Shown here: in pieces, positions 7,278 through 11,172 of the stretch | Numbering within the stretch: position 1 is the stretch's first letter | How the letters are laid out: each line of letters begins with the position of its first letter | DNA from: Roseiflexaceae bacterium UBA965 | Lineage (GTDB): Bacteria; Chloroflexota; Chloroflexia; Chloroflexales; Roseiflexaceae | Assembly (NCBI GenBank): GCA_002292925.1 | Contig: DBCF01000012.1 | Coordinates: forward strand, 32,476 to 43,647 | Direction of reading: 5' to 3' | DNA: 11,172 nt | The notes under the pieces: model-generated | Seen by the model: the letters and a program-made list of their open reading frames with translations, nothing else | Database searches by the model: none | Told to the model about the DNA's origin: nothing | Made by a program: the position numbers and the translations under genes

Positions 7278-7324
7278 ACATACGATAGAACGCATCTTTA
7301 ATACATGCATTATATCGTATGTGG
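7276..7324 (-). promoter_or_regulatory. Perfect 12-bp inverted repeat bracketing the glpK start region
   Basis: The plus strand reads ccacatacgata at 7276-7287 and its exact reverse complement tatcgtatgtgg at 7313-7324, separated by 25 nt. The centres are 37 bp apart. The upstream arm (for minus-strand transcription) reaches the first two bases of the TATAAT; the downstream arm reaches the Shine-Dalgarno. Between them, 7299-7312 is an imperfect palindrome (12 of 14 positions). It could be paired operator sites for a regulator of glpK, or an RNA stem in transcripts arriving from the upstream giant gene. No U-run follows, so it is not a normal intrinsic terminator. Confidence 0.6.
7309..7314 (-). 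promoter_or_regulatory. Candidate -10 box of the glpK operon promoter
   Basis: The minus strand reads a perfect TATAAT here, predicting transcription start near 7300-7303 and a leader of about 35 nt before the glpK ATG. No TTGACA-like -35 is present at the right distance (it would fall in the C/A-rich end of the giant gene), and there is no extended -10 TG. An activator or alternative recognition would therefore be needed if it is real. Confidence 0.5.
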
Positions 7325-7338
7325 TGTGGGGGTGGTGG

Positions 7339-10300
7339 TTATGGTGTGGGGTAGGCGGTGGCTGTCCGTGTGGGTGATTGCGGTGGTGGGTAGGCGGTGG
7401 CGGTGTTGGTACGTGTGGCAATCGCCCGAGCGGTGGCGGTCAGCACCTGTGCCGTACTCGTTTTATTGTTTGCGACAACAGTTTCCACAAACAATGTGGC
7501 GCTGCGGCGTGCCAACATGGTTTTGGTGGTATAGAGTGGGGTGCGGGTATTGATGAACGTGGGTGTACTACTCGTGTAGGGTGTTGCAGATGGTAACGTT
7601 GGTGTCTGCGTAATTGTAAATGTCATACTTGGTGTGATGGTTCGGGTGAGTGTGCGCGTACTGGTACGGGTGAGGGTCACTGTGTAGGGGGTTATGCCTG
7701 GCATGGTGGCAGTTCGAGTTGCAGGGATGGCTGTTTTGCTACTAGCTACAGTGACGGTGGCGGTACTCGATGGCTTGGCGGTACTACTTGACCTCGGCGT
7801 ATTTGTCGCCCCGCTATCGAGGGTCGGTGTGGGCAGTTGGACTGCAGGATTGGTGTTGTTGTAGATTTGTACGAGCGTACTTGCGAGTACCGGATGGGTA
7901 TAAATCATCACGTCGTCAATGTAGGCGTTGACGAGGGGTATGGTCATTGGGCTGCTTGAAAACACACCAATTAATAGTGGGGCGCTAAATGGTGGTAGGG
8001 TGATTGATTCACTACTTACAAGTACAGAATTGACATAAAACGAGAGTGTATTAGTCTGTGTATTTACACTGCAGGCATAATGATTCCACGTGTTAAATGC
8101 GACGGCTGGTGCGGCGATATACTTGGTATTTGTGCCATCGTCACTAATCCCGATACAGATCGGTGTTTCTGCACTATTATTGGTGTTTGCAGTGAATCCC
8201 ATATAAATCCCACCTTTGCCACTGCTGCTATAAACATTGGCATTGGTTGCGAGGATATAGTCGTTACTTGCTTCGGCTGCAATGGGGAAGTTTGCCCAAT
8301 AGGCGATGGTATAGCCGGTGGTTAATGGGGCGGTGGATAAGCGCAATTGACTGCCATTGGCTAATTCGGCAAATGTTTCGTCGTGGAAAGAATAGCCGCT
8401 TTGATCGGACGAAATTATCGCAGGACAGACGTCAGCACCGATACCGCATTGCAACGTGCTCGCATTTGGTGCACTGTTTTGGAAATCCGTGGTGATGGCG
8501 AGTGCGCTAAGTTTGTCGGCACGATTGACTGAAGCTGGATTGGTGATTTCGCTACGGGTGATAACATGATCAATGATATCAACATTGCGAATCAGGGCAT
8601 TGGCACCTGCCATAGAGTCATACCGGCGGCCAATGATGAGTGGGGCAGCGGGTGGGGTGAAGTCTGCTTTGATGGTGTCTTGCCCAATAATGGTGTTATC
8701 ACGCCATAGGGTGCGTGTGCGGAGCACAGGGTCGTAGCTACAGGCATAATTATGCCATTCGCGGTCAACATACCACGTCGTACTGCGTAAATCATCACCA
8801 TAAAAACTACAGTATGGGCGATTTTCTTTGTCAATGCCGAGCACAAGGTATTGGCGGATGACTGCCGGTGCGCCGATACTCAGCATCACATCGTGGCGAT
8901 TGAGTGCAGTCCGTTTCATGCTGGCACGCACGGTAAACGGTACGCCGTTGAGACTGGTCGCAGATGATGCGATTAATTCGTTACTTTGGGTATCGTCAAA
9001 CGATAGCGCGGGGAATTTGGGATTGTTGATGTCATAGACATTACTTGGACACGTCCGTGGATTGCTACATTCAAACGTTGACGGTGCTCCAAATATTTGT
9101 ACTTCGGCAATCGCCAAGGCTGCTGCGTTTTGTGATTGGATGCGAATAAATCGGGCACGGGTGCCAACGGGGAATTGAATCGTGTACGAGCTTTTGCTAG
9201 GCGCAGTACAAGTAGTATCATTGTTGGCGCAGGTGAGATTTTTCCAGAGTAGTGCATTGCTTTTGAGCGTGCTAATGCTACTTGCGCTGCCAAGGTTGGT
9301 GGTACTTAGCATCAACAAACTGTCATTGAGATTAGTGAGACAGCAATCGTTGCGGTTATAGACGACTACCGACGATACATCTTTGACTGATCCGAGGTCA
9401 ACTTGCCACCAGGCGTTTTGTTCGGCAGTGGTGCGTGATAGATTGGTGGTGGTGTTGTCGAGGGCGAGTTCTGGTCCAAATAAGTCTGTCGTTGATTGGG
9501 TCGCGGTAAGTCCAGTTCGATAACGTACTGCTTCGCCGGCATGACTATGGTTCGGGTTGCTATCTGACATGGTGTACCACGCCATTTGTCCGCTCGTGAA
9601 TTCGTCTTGATTGGCGCGGGGAGTCATCGTCGGTACGACGATGGTAGTAGGGGTTGGCACGCTGGTATTGGTTGGGTTATCTTGAGCGCTACCATCAATT
9701 ATTAGCCCAATTCGATCGTCTGCGGTCACAATTCCGCTAATACGATAGTTTTCGTTGATGGCTTGGAGGGCATCATTGGTGCTAGGTGCATATTTGCCCC
9801 ACGCAACAGCTTGGCCATTGGTCAGCAACGCCATGCTTTGATATTGGTTGGCAGTAATGGCAAGTACATTGTTGCGGGCTGCAAACGGGACATCTGATTG
9901 ACCATAATCGTCTTTATCCCCGCCCCAGCTGACAAGTGTGCCGTCGTTGCGGCGGGCTATGATATGGAAGTCGCCGGCTGCAATATCGGTAATATTGTTG
10001 GCGTTTGTGGGAATATTGAGGATGCCGTTATCGTTATCTGTTGCCCAAATGCGTACCGTACCGTTGGTAAAGAGGATAGCGGCGAAATTTCGTCCGGCAA
10101 CAATATGCTTGATATTGGGTAATTGAGGGAGTGCAAGTGTGTTAGACCATAAGCGTCCATCCACAGTCAAGATTACGATGTGATTGCCTTGTACCGCCAC
10201 TTCGGCAACGTGATGTTGAAAGGCGGGTGGAATTGTGGTGGTTAGGTTGACTGTACTCAAATCTGATTGACATGCCCACACTTGGATGGTGTGGTCGGTG

Positions 10301-11172
10301 TGGAGTGATACATTGAGGTCTGGTGATGTATTTCCGAGTTGGATATGGTAGATGTTGGTGTTTCGTGGCAGGGCACAGCTATCTGTGGGGCTTGCCTCGC
10401 CGTTCCCGTTAATTGTTACCATACCAAATTGTGAAAGGCTGATTTCGCTCCCGCCAAAGCTTTGTAGGCTAGTGGCCACCCCATTATTAATCACGACATA
10501 TTGGGCATGACTTGGTTGTACCACCTTTGTCGGGAGTAGTGGTAGGGCTGGAGCGGTAGGGATGCTCATTGTACTAGTAGGGATGGGTGTGGTGAGTGAT
10601 TCTACAAGGGCCGCACTAAAACTCATCCCCCCGACGACTTGAAACGCATTGGTGATATTGGTTGGTACATTAAGTTGACCGTCGGCGTTTAAGCCCCAAG
10701 CGCGTACTTCGGCATTGGTTGTGATGGCGAGGAGATGGAATACCCCAGCGCCGATTTGTTGAAAGTAGTCTGCGGGTACATCGATTTGGGCGGCACTACT
10801 TTGTCCGACGATAATCACTTGACCGGTAGCAAGTAGCAATATGCTGGATTCGGTTGTGGCTGCAATATCGACGACATTGGTATAGCTACTGACATTTGTT
10901 TGCCCCATGGAGTTCCGACCCCAGGCAATTACTGTATTGTCTCGGCGCAAAGCGATGGTATGCCAACCACCGGCGGCTATTTTGGCGACACCACCGAGGA
11001 GTGGTTGATCGAGCTGGCCATAGGTGTTGTCACCCCAGCTTTGCACGGTGCCATTACTGAGTAACGCAACCGAGTGGCTGATGCCGGCAGCAATTTGAAT
11101 GACAGTGGATGATTGCTGATTGTTATCTGTTGAAACGGTATTGGTAGCGGTACGGGTAGTGGTAGTGGTACG
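7339..11172 (-). CDS. Giant modular surface-type protein: RCC1-like propellers, discoidin, two LamG-like modules, Thr-rich tail (N-terminus outside window)
   Basis: The frame is open to the window edge, giving 1277 visible residues. The GTG at 11046 is internal, because RCC1 homology and a Thr-rich stretch lie upstream of it. Counting from Met at 11046, the order is: RCC1-like blades with WGxNxxGQ and VP endings (before 1 to about 150); a Pro/Thr linker (151-180); a second, more degenerate propeller (about 181-452); a Pro/Thr linker; an F5/8 type C/discoidin domain (about 502-653, with WWQVDLG and NRNDCC); two LamG-like modules (about 660-835 and 867-1062); and a Thr/Ser/Pro-rich tail (1070-1235). 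No LPxTG, PEP-CTERM or C-terminal membrane segment is seen. Discoidin and LamG folds usually bind carbohydrates, so a secreted or surface adhesin is likely; the ligand is unknown. The signal peptide, if any, is outside the window. Confidence 0.9.
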   Translation of the reverse strand, partial: RTTTTTRTATNTVSTDNNQQSSTVIQIAAGISHSVALLSNGTVQSWGDNTYGQLDQPLLGGVAKIAAGGWHTIALRRDNTVIAWGRNSMGQTNVSSYTNVVDIAATTESSILLLATGQVIIVGQSSAAQIDVPADYFQQIGAGVFHLLAITTNAEVRAWGLNADGQLNVPTNITNAFQVVGGMSFSAALVESLTTPIPTSTMSIPTAPALPLLPTKVVQPSHAQYVVINNGVATSLQSFGGSEISLSQFGMVTINGNGEASPTDSCALPRNTNIYHIQLGNTSPDLNVSLHTDHTIQVWACQSDLSTVNLTTTIPPAFQHHVAEVAVQGNHIVILTVDGRLWSNTLALPQLPNIKHIVAGRNFAAILFTNGTVRIWATDNDNGILNIPTNANNITDIAAGDFHIIARRNDGTLVSWGGDKDDYGQSDVPFAARNNVLAITANQYQSMALLTNGQAVAWGKYAPSTNDALQAINENYRISGIVTADDRIGLIIDGSAQDNPTNTSVPTPTTIVVPTMTPRANQDEFTSGQMAWYTMSDSNPNHSHAGEAVRYRTGLTATQSTTDLFGPELALDNTTTNLSRTTAEQNAWWQVDLGSVKDVSSVVVYNRNDCCLTNLNDSLLMLSTTNLGSASSISTLKSNALLWKNLTCANNDTTCTAPSKSSYTIQFPVGTRARFIRIQSQNAAALAIAEVQIFGAPSTFECSNPRTCPSNVYDINNPKFPALSFDDTQSNELIASSATSLNGVPFTVRASMKRTALNRHDVMLSIGAPAVIRQYLVLGIDKENRPYCSFYGDDLRSTTWYVDREWHNYACSYDPVLRTRTLWRDNTIIGQDTIKADFTPPAAPLIIGRRYDSMAGANALIRNVDIIDHVITRSEITNPASVNRADKLSALAITTDFQNSAPNASTLQCGIGADVCPAIISSDQSGYSFHDETFAELANGSQLRLSTAPLTTGYTIAYWANFPIAAEASNDYILATNANVYSSSGKGGIYMGFTANTNNSAETPICIGISDDGTNTKYIAAPAVAFNTWNHYACSVNTQTNTLSFYVNSVLVSSESITLPPFSAPLLIGVFSSSPMTIPLVNAYIDDVMIYTHPVLASTLVQIYNNTNPAVQLPTPTLDSGATNTPRSSSTAKPSSTATVTVASSKTAIPATRTATMPGITPYTVTLTRTSTRTLTRTITPSMTFTITQTPTLPSATPYTSSTPTFINTRTPLYTTKTMLARRSATLFVETVVANNKTSTAQVLTATARAIATRTNTATAYPPPQSPTRTATAYPTP
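7342..7839 (-). repeat. Low-complexity Thr/Ser/Pro-rich C-terminal tail
   Basis: About 166 residues made of degenerate short repeats such as TRTSTRTLTRT and TATAYP. The DNA is strongly strand-biased (G/T on plus, C/A on minus). A 14-bp direct repeat, gggtaggcggtggc, occurs at 7349-7362 and 7388-7401, encoding the two TAYP-type units. Such tails are typical of extracellular linkers and possible O-glycosylation targets; the tail ends without any sorting motif. Confidence 0.75.
7861..9069 (-). repeat. Tandem LamG-like module duplication
   Basis: Two LamG-like (concanavalin-A-like) modules lie in tandem within the giant gene. Each begins with a Cys pair followed by Pro (C-x5-CP and C-x6-CP), a short hydrophilic strand and a hydrophobic one. 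Each contains W[HN]xYAC (WHNYACS in the first, WNHYACS in the second) and PLLIG- or PLIIG-type strands near the end, consistent with an old internal duplication. Confidence 0.6.
9088..9543 (-). other. F5/8 type C (discoidin) domain segment of the giant protein
   Basis: This segment encodes a galactose-binding-like fold: the TATQSTT start, the LALDN loop, WWQVDLG, VVVYNRNDCC, and the closing RFIRIQS and IAEVQIFG strands match the discoidin consensus as I know it. It separates the propellers from the LamG-like modules. Confidence 0.85.
9691..11133 (-). repeat. RCC1-like repeat array
   Basis: About eleven or twelve degenerate blades of roughly 35-50 residues, each with an IAAG-type strand, a hydrophobic strand, a [ND]G[TR] turn and WGxNxxGQ. 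The first four or five, upstream of a Pro/Thr linker, are well conserved. The seven or so after it are degenerate, with the best preserved ending in VSWGGDKDDYGQSDVP. Two beta-propellers are likely. Beyond the array, 11134-11172 again encodes a Thr-rich stretch (RTTTTTRTATNTV), implying another linker and possibly further domains outside the window. Confidence 0.7.

Noticed and set aside
7267..7281. Five-codon extension of glpK to the ATG at 7281
   Set aside because: No ribosome site precedes it, while GGAG sits 7 nt before the ATG at 7266, where GlpK homology starts.
7276..7324. Reading the 12-bp inverted repeat as an intrinsic terminator of the giant gene
   Set aside because: The loop would be 25 nt, and the sequence after the downstream arm (AGTTGCCGT) has no U-run.
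7321..7450. G-quadruplex or recombination hot spot in the G/T-rich plus strand
   Set aside because: GGG runs are mostly separated by more than 10 nt, and the skew is fully explained by Thr/Pro codons on the minus strand.
1..11172. Defence island, prophage, insertion sequence or CRISPR array
   Set aside because: I saw no transposase, integrase, nuclease, toxin-antitoxin pair or regularly spaced repeats; the genes are metabolic, signalling and surface types.

Overview
The window looks like a chromosomal segment of a Chloroflexota bacterium. The main clue is the Thr-rich, Pro-containing low-complexity tail (TRT/TAT/TAYP-type) on a very large protein built of RCC1-like repeats, a discoidin domain and LamG-like modules. 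That style is common in filamentous Chloroflexota such as Herpetosiphon and Roseiflexus. This is an inference from protein style; there is no rRNA or other marker gene here. The segment is densely coding. Six of the seven genes lie on the minus strand, and both edge genes run off the window. I see no tRNA, rRNA, insertion sequence, CRISPR array or recognisable defence genes.

Layout in plus-strand order: (1) 1-465, plus strand, the C-terminal 154 residues of uridine phosphorylase. (2) 451-1659, minus, an exported class C beta-lactamase-like serine hydrolase, overlapping udp tail to tail by 15 bp. (3) 1644-2915, minus, a GT4-family glycosyltransferase with an MshA-like N-terminus. (4) 3003-4916, minus, a tail-anchored Ser/Thr protein kinase whose C-terminal half carries a DnaJ-like four-CxxC zinc cluster and resembles the eukaryotic SSUH2 family. 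(5) 4913-5764, minus, an SMP-30/gluconolactonase-family enzyme. (6) 5761-7266, minus, glycerol kinase glpK. (7) 7339 to the right edge, minus, a giant modular surface-type protein whose N-terminus is outside the window.

Transcription on the minus strand runs right to left. glpK, the SMP-30 gene and the kinase gene are joined by 4-bp stop/start overlaps (ATGA, then GTGA), each with its own Shine-Dalgarno, so they are almost certainly one translationally coupled operon. After an 87-bp gap comes a second pair, the glycosyltransferase and the hydrolase, which overlap by 16 bp. The 72-bp gap upstream of glpK holds a perfect TATAAT and a perfect 12-bp inverted repeat that brackets the likely transcription start; its downstream arm runs into the glpK Shine-Dalgarno. 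It is the clearest regulatory element here.

Metabolically, glpK makes glycerol-3-phosphate, the SMP-30 protein probably hydrolyses a lactone or related ester, and the kinase may report on or regulate this metabolism; that last link is inferred only from operon structure. The most unusual object is the kinase with the SSUH2-like zinc region. The giant RCC1/discoidin/LamG protein is a plausible adhesin or carbohydrate-binding surface protein.
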